Below, piece after piece: positions 54,901-62,400 of a stretch of DNA of 64,000 bases. Origin of the DNA: Durusdinium trenchii (lineage: Eukaryota; Sar; Dinophyceae; Suessiales; Symbiodiniaceae); the NCBI GenBank assembly GCA_963970005.1, contig CAXAMN010008546.1, positions 64,693-128,692 on the forward strand, read 5' to 3'. The notes beneath the pieces were generated by a model, which worked only from the letters and a program-made list of their open reading frames with translations, was not told the origin of the DNA and did no database searches. A program made the position numbers and the translations under genes. Positions within the stretch are counted from its first letter, which is position 1, and each line of letters starts with the position of its first letter.

Positions 54901-57600
54901 CAAGTCTTTCTTCCTTGACTCCTCCATGTAGCCACCTTTGATAGGTGATGCTGCTGCTTTCGGTCGTACTGGCATCTGTGAACCAGCAGCGCCAGGATCT
55001 CTTTCATCTTCGCTGGACGAACTGTCATAGTGGGCCAACAGGCGGCTTCTTTCTAATCGCTCGAAGGCGTGTTGACTCTCTTCCTTCACCAGCGCCTTCT
55101 GGATTTCTTTCTTCTCCTTCCTTGACATCGTTGGCAGTGCTGCCAGGACTTCCTCTGGTGATGCCTTGACTCTGGTCCTTTGGTGCAGGCTGTCCATGCC
55201 AGCTGCCTCACGTAGTCGATCCTTGCTGACATAGTACATCCTTGGTCGATCTTCTGGACGGCTGCTTTCCGAACTTGGAACTTGATCTTCATCCTCATCG
55301 TCTCGAACCACTGTCCAACCTCGCTTTCCTTCCGGCATCCGCTCATCAGGATTCATGGCATGCCCACAATTGGCACAAAATCTGGCTGAGGCAACACTGG
55401 GCCATCGACACTTTGGGCAGGATGTGGTTGGTGGCACATGAACAGTCTTCTCTTCTTTGGTCTTCGTCCTCTTCTGAGTGGTGCTCACCACATAGGTGAA
55501 ATGGACTGGATTGCCACCTCCTGCATTGCCGGAACTGGTTGTCGGCTTCTTGTTGACTTGACCATGAGGCTTGTCCTTGCCAGATTTGACATTTGGACAC
55601 TGGGGGTCTCCCTTCCAGTGCCCTCGCTGACCACAAGAGGCACAATGCGAGGCCGCCTTCTTCTGAGAAATGGAGGGAGGTAGATTTCCGTTGGATGGCT
55701 GTGACCAACCACGGGCCTTCTTCTTGTCCCCCATTCGTGCCTTCGCTTTCCAGCCGGCTGCATATGCCTCCATCATCATTTCTTCTTCATTTTCATCATC
55801 TTCTTCAGCTGGATCCCATTCACCTTCCTCCTCGATGGTGCCCATATCTTCGGCCTCCTGGGCATCACCTTCCTCGAGCAACACCTCATTTTGTCCTTCT
55901 TCTTCTAGGTCTTCTTCTTCTGCCTCACCCTCTTCCTCATCTTCTCTTCCGGCGGCATAGACCCTCTTGTACACCTTCTTGTAACCGGTCTTCTTCTTGT
56001 CGTCATAGGCCCTGGGCTTGAAGGTTCTGGTGGGCTTCAACGGGGTTGGTACTCGACGCTCATCTTCATGAGTGTTGGCACACCTGTGTCTCAACGCTCG
56101 CTCAATGGCTTGTGGTTCATATTGGCCTCCAGCTGAGAAAAACACGTCCAATCTCTCTCGGCGTGAAAGGGAACACCGATTGAGGAGTCGCTGTGCCCAT
56201 GCCCTGTCTGACAGCTGAGTGTCTGGGTCAACCCTTTGGTATTGTGCTCGAAGTCGTTTCATCTGGCCAATGTAGGCACTCACGGGTTGACCGGGCAATC
56301 GACGATACTGACCAAGCTCCTTTTCCGCTCGTTCAAACAATTCCTCCTCCGTCTCTCCAAATGCCTCGTCCAGCAAGCGCCAGACAAGGCGAAGACCTCC
56401 AGGACGTGTGAACTCGGAAATTGGGGCCTGATCCAAACAATCCCTTGCATCTCGCTTGGTACTGAGGTACACAAGCATTGCCAGCTCTTGTTCTTCTAAA
56501 CGGTACAATTCCTGCTGGGCTTCTACTGCTTTCTTCCACTTCGTGTACTTGAACCTCTCTCCAGCAAATTCCTCCACCTTGACCGAGCCTAGACTACTCT
56601 TCGGCCTCTCCATTTGTTGGTGCACTCGACGTTTCAACATGCTTCTGATGGCGGATGTGTCCACCGAGGAATCCTCCCCATCTCCCTCTGACGAGGAGAT
56701 AGGAGGAGTTGAGCCACCCCCCCCCCCCCCAGAAGGAACGCGCGGTCGACGATCTCCGGCCTCCTCCAAAGTCTTTTCTTCCGGCTTTGGCTTCTGGCTT
56801 CGATCTTCAGGCTTCGTCTTTCGGCTTTGGTCTTCAGGCTTCGTCTTTCGGCTTTGGTCTTCAGGCTTTCCTTCAGGTCCTGACGGCGTTTGAAGTGGCA
56901 CACCCATTGATGGTCCCATCATCGACGGTGGACATGGAAAAGGGCCATGATAACCATAACCAGGAAATGGGGGCCATCCATAATGCCAAAACTCTGGTAC
57001 CTGTGGACCTGAATGAGGAAAACCGCATGGACCACAACCACATGCATGAACGGGAGGATGTGGTGCCATGTAGGACGGTGGAAAACCTGGTACCCCTGGG
57101 TGTACTGGAACATGCCCGTGATGAACTCCCTGACCCATAGTATTCATCTCTGGTGGAAGTGACAACCCTGGTGGTGTGAAGCGCTCTGGACTTCCCAAGT
57201 GCGATGCAGCCATCATTGAACCGCTCATCTGCCCCGACGAGTTCGTTCCCGGCTGAAGCAACGTCTCGGACGATATCATCTGCCAAGAGGTGTCTGTCGG
57301 GGGAACTGACATGTGTGATGCTGTGGCCGGTGCAGTCATCGACAAATTCATCACCGGCGGAATCTGACCTTCCCAACTCCAACCAGAATGCGGCACACTC
57401 GCTCCCGGTTCCGAAGGTCTCGAATGGTGTCTCTGTGGCCCATACCCTCCCGGTGCAACTGGAGGTCCGAGAGGAGGACCATAGGTGGTAGGCGAGCCTT
57501 GTGCATGCGTTGCCCATGGATCTTGCTGAGTCAGAGGATCGACGGTTTCCTCTTGACTAGCCCGAGCAGGGTCACTCCGATCGGCGGGGGCGTCAGCCAT
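48928..57600 (-). CDS. Copia Gag-Pol polyprotein with an internal methyltransferase-like domain (2890 aa)
   Basis: A single frame starts at ATG 57600, 107 bp inside the 5' LTR, and needs no frameshift. Domains in order: Pro/Gly-rich Gag start; short KPEDQSRKT-type repeats and a Gly run at about 230-300; Gag core; an HC-type zinc knuckle at 653-668 (C-X2-C-X4-H-X6-C, last spacing longer than the usual X4); a four-Cys zinc ribbon at about 725-745; aspartic protease with DSG at D1002; a C5-methyltransferase-like segment at about 1318-1500 with PCC at 1379-1381 and GENP near 1430; GAG-pre-integrase HRRLGHP near 1595 and CDTC near 1630; integrase D1661, D1720, E1755; a long Glu/Lys-rich linker at about 1930-2250; reverse transcriptase with D2431 and the HVDD box at D2526-D2527; RNase H with D2685, E2736, D2781. 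All catalytic acids checked are present. Copia proteins copy their RNA into DNA in virus-like particles and integrate it into nuclear DNA. Family and order are certain; the function of the extra domain is not known. Confidence 0.95.
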   Translation of the reverse strand: MADAPADRSDPARASQEETVDPLTQQDPWATHAQGSPTTYGPPLGPPVAPGGYGPQRHHSRPSEPGASVPHSGWSWEGQIPPVMNLSMTAPATASHMSVPPTDTSWQMISSETLLQPGTNSSGQMSGSMMAASHLGSPERFTPPGLSLPPEMNTMGQGVHHGHVPVHPGVPGFPPSYMAPHPPVHACGCGPCGFPHSGPQVPEFWHYGWPPFPGYGYHGPFPCPPSMMGPSMGVPLQTPSGPEGKPEDQSRKTKPEDQSRKTKPEDRSQKPKPEEKTLEEAGDRRPRVPSGGGGGGSTPPISSSEGDGEDSSVDTSAIRSMLKRRVHQQMERPKSSLGSVKVEEFAGERFKYTKWKKAVEAQQELYRLEEQELAMLVYLSTKRDARDCLDQAPISEFTRPGGLRLVWRLLDEAFGETEEELFERAEKELGQYRRLPGQPVSAYIGQMKRLRAQYQRVDPDTQLSDRAWAQRLLNRCSLSRRERLDVFFSAGGQYEPQAIERALRHRCANTHEDERRVPTPLKPTRTFKPRAYDDKKKTGYKKVYKRVYAAGREDEEEGEAEEEDLEEEGQNEVLLEEGDAQEAEDMGTIEEEGEWDPAEEDDENEEEMMMEAYAAGWKAKARMGDKKKARGWSQPSNGNLPPSISQKKAASHCASCGQRGHWKGDPQCPNVKSGKDKPHGQVNKKPTTSSGNAGGGNPVHFTYVVSTTQKRTKTKEEKTVHVPPTTSCPKCRWPSVASARFCANCGHAMNPDERMPEGKRGWTVVRDDEDEDQVPSSESSRPEDRPRMYYVSKDRLREAAGMDSLHQRTRVKASPEEVLAALPTMSRKEKKEIQKALVKEESQHAFERLERSRLLAHYDSSSSEDERDPGAAGSQMPVRPKAAASPIKGGYMEESRKKDLPKPVKDRMLAQFRKDLCDNQTFKGKIRPSACAPTPTVEQARCPHPQDRLRWSANGDGHYASCRDCGLKHVIYFSERHGAWVVNSNESHEVFLSTAPGMAIMDSGCRSAVAGEVWHQEFQAQLKRMGLSWHEEPEEESFQFGSGEPETSHRGYIYPVGIHGSGELIRMSCVGGGARNCPGLVGPSEMARWNVIMSFADKKIQIKGTWKPMSLTATRHPAVCLLDFGEDVAQFWSRPEIQDALKMLVRSPQSWAFKADKLPPDEGSSEEEDEESEGSDGPSDKDYESFDEEAIDRHRLETALERLEKDLTFIPVQEAQKQSDDEEWEIVQGSDDEEASVTSHEFGVQHQEEESTDEESETEAQDEKEVHGPVKHMSKAQRSEWRHNTRGIQDTYVQRKNEAKEKITRQMPRVRRSKSGPWKVLEVFTWTCMISLCAVQRGNWQMMEPVTLPNWDLHDMEHQNEALKYMEHVDPDLLVIAWPCCEWSPLQDFGKKSAQQLKNLGERRQKARVLLHFVKKAVKAQRARGGAVLGENPKPSKAWLEPDIQEAFEGMGDTTTDMCQYNLRKPNEEFPEEEPMYLKKRTRLRGTPEILKHCSRLCTGHQHLHTPVLGGVKINGHWKALSEFAGGYTKAFASQVLKGAEEYLKKGRVQESFVSKEEVPEERFETLEDVEQESEDEAEGKEEAPIIQRNRQLDLLHRRLGHPSNEVLARMLRLAGAEKWLQDAAHRLQCDTCGSGPIPRRPMNQRGDARPWVFNESIGIDLKFTNDCSGQRYVALSMVDLATNFHQGVLLKNRNPEHVAQKFLTKWVAMFGAPTWISLDQGGEWEAEFILFLEHYAIGTKFTGSHAAWQLGHTERHGALLGIAWGALIHEHQVKDRSGMKITLMCALQGKNQVITRRGFSANALVFGRQSCLPDLLEDEAITSTTLGQALSMETEVARQAEMRSIAKRALLHQDAQQKLKNALVRKPGGQIKEFLPGEKIFFWVPRARKGRYRHDHGEWRGPAVVIVKESHEKYFCSWRSRCLLLAAANMRGATLEENARAGVEELELNDGQEKTYEDLTEIRQPEKEVEQDKTWEAQEDSIKFGKRHGRSRRQAVEMMKGLRGVRRLVQSKFGKEVSKRRKKERPSRKDEGIKRQAAAEEKEYEQRFEDLERQRKEMEEAGYEPSIPEGKEEENEEEESRRFWEEISAQEEAYAKEDEKRIQEQKERRKKLLDDVPMSLKRKKAEEGEEEPSMKLPRTMFQQLQVMVSDQDLTGRLKQRIMKKGDEKQLKNQWLPRNELKQIRRLLDLPVSAARLHRAPRKKLQAHPQKKNKRRVTLMLLEEPGQALLLDEKKNEAKRKKCSASWRGMTLFVNEVEKTPEPPQCAYIQVGKDVFQKELKDADEANAWQELLEREHQWQKYREVLLLKMKASGKELDPKWFNEEEAEAFKDSDLREWEAWIDNGVIKRLTPTEASRIPSSQIFRTPLRMVRVNKAKDSSHLQPKSRLVVPGHTDPAIGEYRTDSPTTTPTAIRMMKSLAVTLQWTCYTFDVATAFLSGKNTDREVYVRAPAQGLPATKTTSAVGPFELMRVVKSAYGLAEAPRLWYLRAVELLQQVGMEEIPFCRSTFVAQDDSGVFAFCGLHVDDGFLVGDPQKPQFAALKSRIDQNFNIKGWESLNMKGIDYLGMKVRYDSQKNEIIDDMKEYVLKITPVDMSEIPKGKLIGKSLTSYRQLVMRMRWPIQHVLPEFMFRASSLAQAVSVATHEHVKEANTLLQDLHTSARNGEAQLTYRALHGEPLFVTYFDAALGKKDGVAQSGEIHLLTDTQAISEKRMSNILEFHSNKISRVVRSSMAAESCALTRGADHQLYNRLLYDALRFGKVKTDGSWRDTLRVPGILVTDARALYDHCHTTGHMAQERQTALDLLMSKRMIEEKLMSLRWVPTFKQLADSLTKNMKDILLRQLKRDGLMCLTSTHEDVQEEQRRSQIRKGQRERRAARAKQDQQSLFGM

Positions 57601-57692
57601 GCTACCTACAGCAGCAGCCTAAAGCAGTCACCCCAAAAATCGAAAAGGAAAACCTCAACCAATGTTCAAACCACCGCGGATTTAACCCCTCG

Positions 57693-57705
57693 GGCTCCGC
57701 TACCA
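57693..57705 (-). other. Primer-binding site (PBS) of the copia element
   Basis: One base inside the 5' LTR the - strand reads TGGTAGCGGAGCC. It begins with TGG, the complement of a tRNA CCA end. The following bases resemble the acceptor end of an initiator Met tRNA, the usual primer of copia elements (plant form TGGTATCAGAGC). The exact host tRNA is not present in this window, so the primer identity is inferred. Confidence 0.7.
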
Positions 57706-57706
57706 A

Positions 57707-57916
57707 TGTTTAACAAATCGAACTCGCCACAACCAAAAGCAAATCGTGAAGCAACGTCCCACCTAAAGGCGGAACCAAACAAGGTAAAAAGCGAAGCAAC
57801 AGCAAAGCAATGCGGGCTTTTGCGCTGAATGCGGACATCGATGCCTGCGGTACAAATCCTGATACACTTCAAGCGAAACAGACCAATGCACTGCAAAATT
57901 CAGTACACTTTTCACA
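57707..57916 (-). repeat. 5' LTR of the copia element
   Basis: This 210-bp repeat is identical to the copy at 48723-48932. Read on the - strand it starts TGTGAAAAG and ends GTTAAACA. By position it should hold the promoter and transcription start of the element. No TATA box can be pointed to, and dinoflagellates generally lack canonical ones. At 210 bp it is short but within the copia range. Confidence 0.95.
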
Positions 57917-57921
57917 ATGAC

Positions 57922-58157
57922 AAGGTCAACGTGTTTCAATTGTCTTGGAAGGCTATAGTATCGGGGTGTTGTATGTTTCATCCTGCATGATACCGTGTTT
58001 GGTTCATTTGCCCACTATGTTCGTTGGGTCATGGCCATGTGGTTTTGCGGGATGTGCATCGTGGAGAACACTTCCACGTGAGGCTTCGACTCGAACCTTC
58101 TTTGCCTCCTGGACCGCGGGGTGCCTCGCATGAGATCGCTCCACAGGCCGTTGCCCG
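57922..58157. other. Retroelement flank, no gene seen
   Basis: The 236 bp to the right of the target duplication contain no supported coding stretch or repeat. Before the insertion this sequence was continuous with 48717. Confidence 0.4.
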
Positions 58158-58370
58158 ATGTTTACGGTTTGCTACGGTAAAAAGCCACCTGTGACCCTAC
58201 AACCCCAGAAACTCACACAGGCCATAAGAATCCCTGAGCTTCCAATGACCTATTTTATATGTTATCAAGTTATCCCCTACTACCTTAGGTGCACAATGAG
58301 TCATTTGGGAATCCCTAATGACAAAGAGAAATTACTTTTAGGAGCGTTCGCAGTCAGTGAAAGATGTTGA
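58158..58370 (+). CDS. Candidate short ORF, function unknown
   Basis: Seventy codons between the retroelement and the OTU-like gene (MFTVCYGKKPPVTLQPQ, then GIPNDKEKLLLGAFAVSE). Composition is plausible for coding. No family, splice signal or ribosome context distinguishes it from chance. Confidence 0.25.
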   Translation: MFTVCYGKKPPVTLQPQKLTQAIRIPELPMTYFICYQVIPYYLRCTMSHLGIPNDKEKLLLGAFAVSERC

Positions 58371-58701
58371 CCCTGAATTTCCTGCCATGGACATGTGCGA
58401 ACTTAAATTCTTTGCTAGGGGTGTCATGGGGTGTCCGTGCTGCTCGCAGCATCTCACCAATCCAGCAGTCACTCAGTACCCCAAAAACACTTGCAGCTTT
58501 GATTTGACATGTTTGGGTTCTAGGATGATGTTCTAGGGAAACACATACCCAAGTCACCTACCAGGCAGAAAAGGGAACTACCCAAGCAGCCATGTTCTGT
58601 TTTTAATTGCCAAGCCAAGATCGACTAAAAACTCAAAGTAGATTTTGAGGTGTAAGATGATTAAGATGTAAGATCTATACCGAGCCGCTGAAACATAGAA
58701 T

Positions 58702-58980
58702 GTGCGTTTGGAAATCCGCAGGCGGATTTATGGACCCTCAAAAACTACAGGGACTGGGCCCTGTACTTTTTTGGAGACCCTTACGGCACTTCGACTTAGA
58801 ATGCGTGCGCTGGATGTCTGGTTTTCTGCATATTTACAGGGTTTTGCGACAAATGGGAATGGTGGTTCATCCAGTTCCCGTACTTTTTTCCCCGGATTTC
58901 TGCACAGGCGTGAGCTTTTTGGTGATGGTATTGTTTTGGTGATGGAACAGCCAAAGAACTTTTCTAATTTCTGCTTTTGA
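58702..58980 (+). CDS. Candidate exon upstream of the OTU-like gene
   Basis: An open stretch with coding-like composition (SRTFFPGFLHRRELFGDGI, VMEQPKNFSNF) ends at TGA 58978-58980. It contains CTTAGAATGC at 58795-58804, the motif seen repeatedly in the neighbouring gene. It may be the last exon of a separate upstream gene or an early exon of the next. No function recognised. Confidence 0.35.
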   Translation: MRLEIRRRIYGPSKTTGTGPCTFLETLTALRLRMRALDVWFSAYLQGFATNGNGGSSSSRTFFPGFLHRRELFGDGIVLVMEQPKNFSNFCF

Positions 58981-59209
58981 ACTTGTGATGTGATGCCGTT
59001 CTCGATGGCTCAGGGCTGTGTGGACAGCTCTTGCATGCCTGGGCACTGCCGGTGAAGGAACACGGTGTACATTTATACGATTGATTGTATGCGTATTTGT
59101 ACATCTATATATAGTATGTGCGTATGTATGCATCCATCCGCCCATGCAGCCACTCACACGTGCGTGTGTTTTTGATTTCCATACACTCCAATATCACTCA
59201 ACTGAAGCC

Positions 59210-59412
59210 ATGGATCTTTTGAAAGATCACCTTCGTATGGAGTTGAAGGCAGAATGGACAGACCCACCGCCCTGCCCAGCTCCAGCAGAACCCCCTGGTG
59301 ATTCAGATCATTCCGATGTAGAGGAAGCACCCGCTGAGATTGCAAAGGTTGCACCCGCTGAGAGCTCAAGCGTCGCAACTCCCGCAAAAACGTGCCTTGT
59401 TTTGCAACAATT
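59210..59412 (+). CDS. Exon 1 of the OTU-like gene
   Basis: Starts at an ATG in GCCATGG context and codes an acidic, Pro/Ala-rich leader after MDLLKDHLRM. It leaves in phase 2 at a GA donor (GAGTGAAC, 59413). The unspliced frame would stop 15 nt after the motif CTTAGAATG. The intron (59413-59566, 154 nt) ends GATCTCAG. Confidence 0.65.
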
Positions 59413-62400
59413 GAGTGAACTTAGAATGTGCACTTAAATGTGCTCATGGTGTTGGCGCTTAAATGTTCTCATGTTGCTCATGGTCCTCATGGTGTTGGTG
59501 TTGGTGCTCAAGTTTTGTGCACATGCTTAGTACATGCTTAAATGCTCCGCTTTGGTTGGATCTCAGGTGCTCTAAAGATTTGCCCGCTGCTGTGAAGGAA
59601 CTGAAAACTGGGCCACCAGCTTGCATTACTCTTCTATATACATCAAGAAAACTAAGATAAGTACACTTCTCGAGCAATCTCAAGCACTACCGACACCATT
59701 CATTGCAATGTGGAGCCACATATCTTTAGTTCCATGGATATGCCTTTTTCAGACAACTGCTACATAAATTCCAGTGAAATCGAGTCTTTTCTTAGGTTCT
59801 CTGTGAAATTGGGGCCGGAGACCCGAAAGTTCCCCAGCTGCGAGTATGGAGACATGGTGGCCGCTCGCATGGCAGCTTGTGTTTTCTATCAAGAAGCTGT
59901 GCAGTTGGTGACCAAGTTTGATCTCACGAAGGGACAGGACAGCTGGGCAATTGGCAAACGATCAAAGGGAGTGAAAGATTCAAAGATGCTAGAAGTTTAT
60001 TCTATGTGAGTGTAGAACATTTTTTGAATGTATAATAATATATTGATATATGTTGTTGCCGTGGGACCGGAGGAGAGGAAAGCATGGATTGAAAGCAATT
60101 GCTTGCCTATAAAGGGACGCAGTCGGGCAGACCAAGAGGAATGCTTGCAACGCCTGTGCTGCACAAAAAACGTCAGAGCCTTTCTCTTGATTGGGTCTGT
60201 TCTTTATCCCAAGAATTCTAACGGCATTCCAAGTAGTTGGTTTTACAAATACAAGCCATTTGATTGGGCAGGGTTCCCCTTTGTCGTACCAGGTATATTC
60301 CAAAGAATTCCGATGCATTCTAAGTACTGTGTAGATGGTTTCACCGATGAGGGGTACTGGATCGGTGTTTTAATCTAAGGCATTCCAAGCAAACAGTTTC
60401 ATCCACAAAATGCAATTGAACAGTACCTTTTCACCCCTGACCTCAAACATATCCTTCTCGAGGCTTCCTGGAGAAAGTGATCTTCAAAAAGGTTGTGGGA
60501 CGCCTTTGCAAGATCCAACCAGCTGAGATCCAGGAGAAAACATCAGGCGGGAAGAAGAGCTTTGTCGCTACATACGGGACAGGGCCGCAGCAAACCGAGA
60601 AGGAGTTTGACCGACTCCAACCAAGCCTCAAATGGCTTTCTATCATGGAGCAAAAGACCTTGAAGTCGATCCAGAAAGAAGGGGCTCCTCGCAGAAATTT
60701 AGACTATCCAAGGGATTTGTCAAATTCTTCTCTATATATATATATATGTATATATTGGGCGTTCAAAAGGCATTCTAAGTGGAGGACATCCTGGAGGAAT
60801 CGGTTTGCCTTTAGCGTACATGGCTGTTGGGATATGGGACAGGATGTGTGAACAGATCTTACACGATCACTATTCCCAGAATTGCTCAAAGCATCAACAA
60901 AATCACGGTTTTGTAAACAATGCTGCCATGAGGCCCTGAAATGGCGACTAGATATATATATATATAGCTCTTGTATTGAACCGCAACCATTCATTCTTTG
61001 CCCACCATCGTAGCAAAACTCAGGATGCAGTTCGGACCATTGCGCCTGTGGTTGATGGAGAAAGAGATTTGGCTACTTTCATAGCAAAGGAGCCTGACAA
61101 GACGCCCTGTGATTCTTTGTCTTTGAGTGAACTGCCCAATGTCGCAAAGGAGGTGTTCTTGCAAGAAACCCGGCTTGGACCACGAATGGGCACTGCAGCG
61201 GTGGGTGTGCAAAAAGCGGCTTTGAATACCTTCCAAACGTGGAAGTTCCGCGGGCCGCAGATCTGTGGAATCCTTTATGGAAAGATGTTTGGGAAAAAAA
61301 GAACTTGCACAAACCTTATTGTGGCGGACTCTTTCGAGGAAATTGAAGCGGCTCCAGCTGTGAAAGTCTTCATGGAGAAGGAATCCGTTTTCCCTATGGG
61401 GGTTGTGATTTCTGGGCATGCTGGCGACACTGAAGCCGCTGCTCTTGCTGTGAAATGGTGCCAGTTCTTTGCTACTTCCATGGAAGGCCCCACAATTTGT
61501 GCATTCGCTGCCCGGACTACATCAGTGATTCCTCTTTTGGGTTGTGTGTGTAGGTACCTATATATATATAGTAACCAGCAAGCACTTAGAATATGTAAAC
61601 AACGGATTTCCGTTTAGTTCCATGTGTCGCCAGGTCACTTGTCCATTTGTCCATCGATGCTCAGATAGAATATCCACACATCTACAAAAATATTCACACA
61701 TAGAATGTATGCTGCTGATTGTGCTATCGCCGCAGATCAACCGCATAAGAGTTAGAGCAACCTATGGGCATGAGCCTTCATCTCCGACGTCGTTGCAAAG
61801 ATGCCGGGGCATGCGTGGTCGGGTATTGCACTTAGAATGTTTTTCATGTTTATTCTAAGTGAGCGGTCGTTGATGAAAATCCCATATTCCAACTGCAACC
61901 TAAAGCTGTGGCAAATTTTAAGTGCCAGCAGTCCACTATAGATCTCTAGGTACTTACGCAGGCAGGTGGGCAGATAGGTAGCCAGCTAGGCCCTAGGCAG
62001 GTTGGCTGGTACAGCTCAAACACGCTTAAATTTATATACACACACTACATGGAGATACAAAGGTAACTTATAAACAAATAGACTCTGATATATCGATATA
62101 GTTACTGTATATTCCAGCAGGCATTCTGAATGTCAGTCGAGTGGTAAAGATATAGGTTGTCACCCCAATCTTGCCAATGAGGTTGACCCAGAACTACCTG
62201 GTGTCATGCAGTTCCGACAATACCATGCAAAGGGCGAGGCGACCAAGGTGATTGCTGTGCAGCCTGCTTGGGCACGGCGTAGTGCAGAAGCTCGAGTGGC
62301 TAACATTTGTCGCCTGAAACATCTTCTGAAATCAAACCGGCAGTTTCTGTATGAAAGATCTTGTGAAGCAGTTCTCAAATTCGCCCTCCCCAAGACAGAG

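Larger units (their letters stand above)
48718..57921 (-). mobile_element. Complete Ty1/copia LTR retrotransposon with target site duplication
   Basis: The element runs from LTR to LTR over 48723-57916 (9194 bp) and is flanked by a perfect 5-bp duplication, ATGAC, at 48718-48722 and 57917-57921. The two 210-bp LTRs were compared base by base and are identical. They begin TG and end CA. Between them lie a primer-binding site and one uninterrupted 2890-codon frame with the copia order Gag, protease, integrase, reverse transcriptase, RNase H. Identical LTRs, an intact frame and a clean target duplication indicate a recent insertion that may still be active. It is the only well-supported - strand gene in the window and sits between + strand host coding stretches. 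Confidence 0.96.

Noticed and set aside
60293-60324. Extra 32-nt intron in exon 4
   Set aside because: It has GT...AG ends and the GCATTCTAAG motif, but its removal shifts the frame into a stop; kept as exon and mentioned as a parallel to intron 8.
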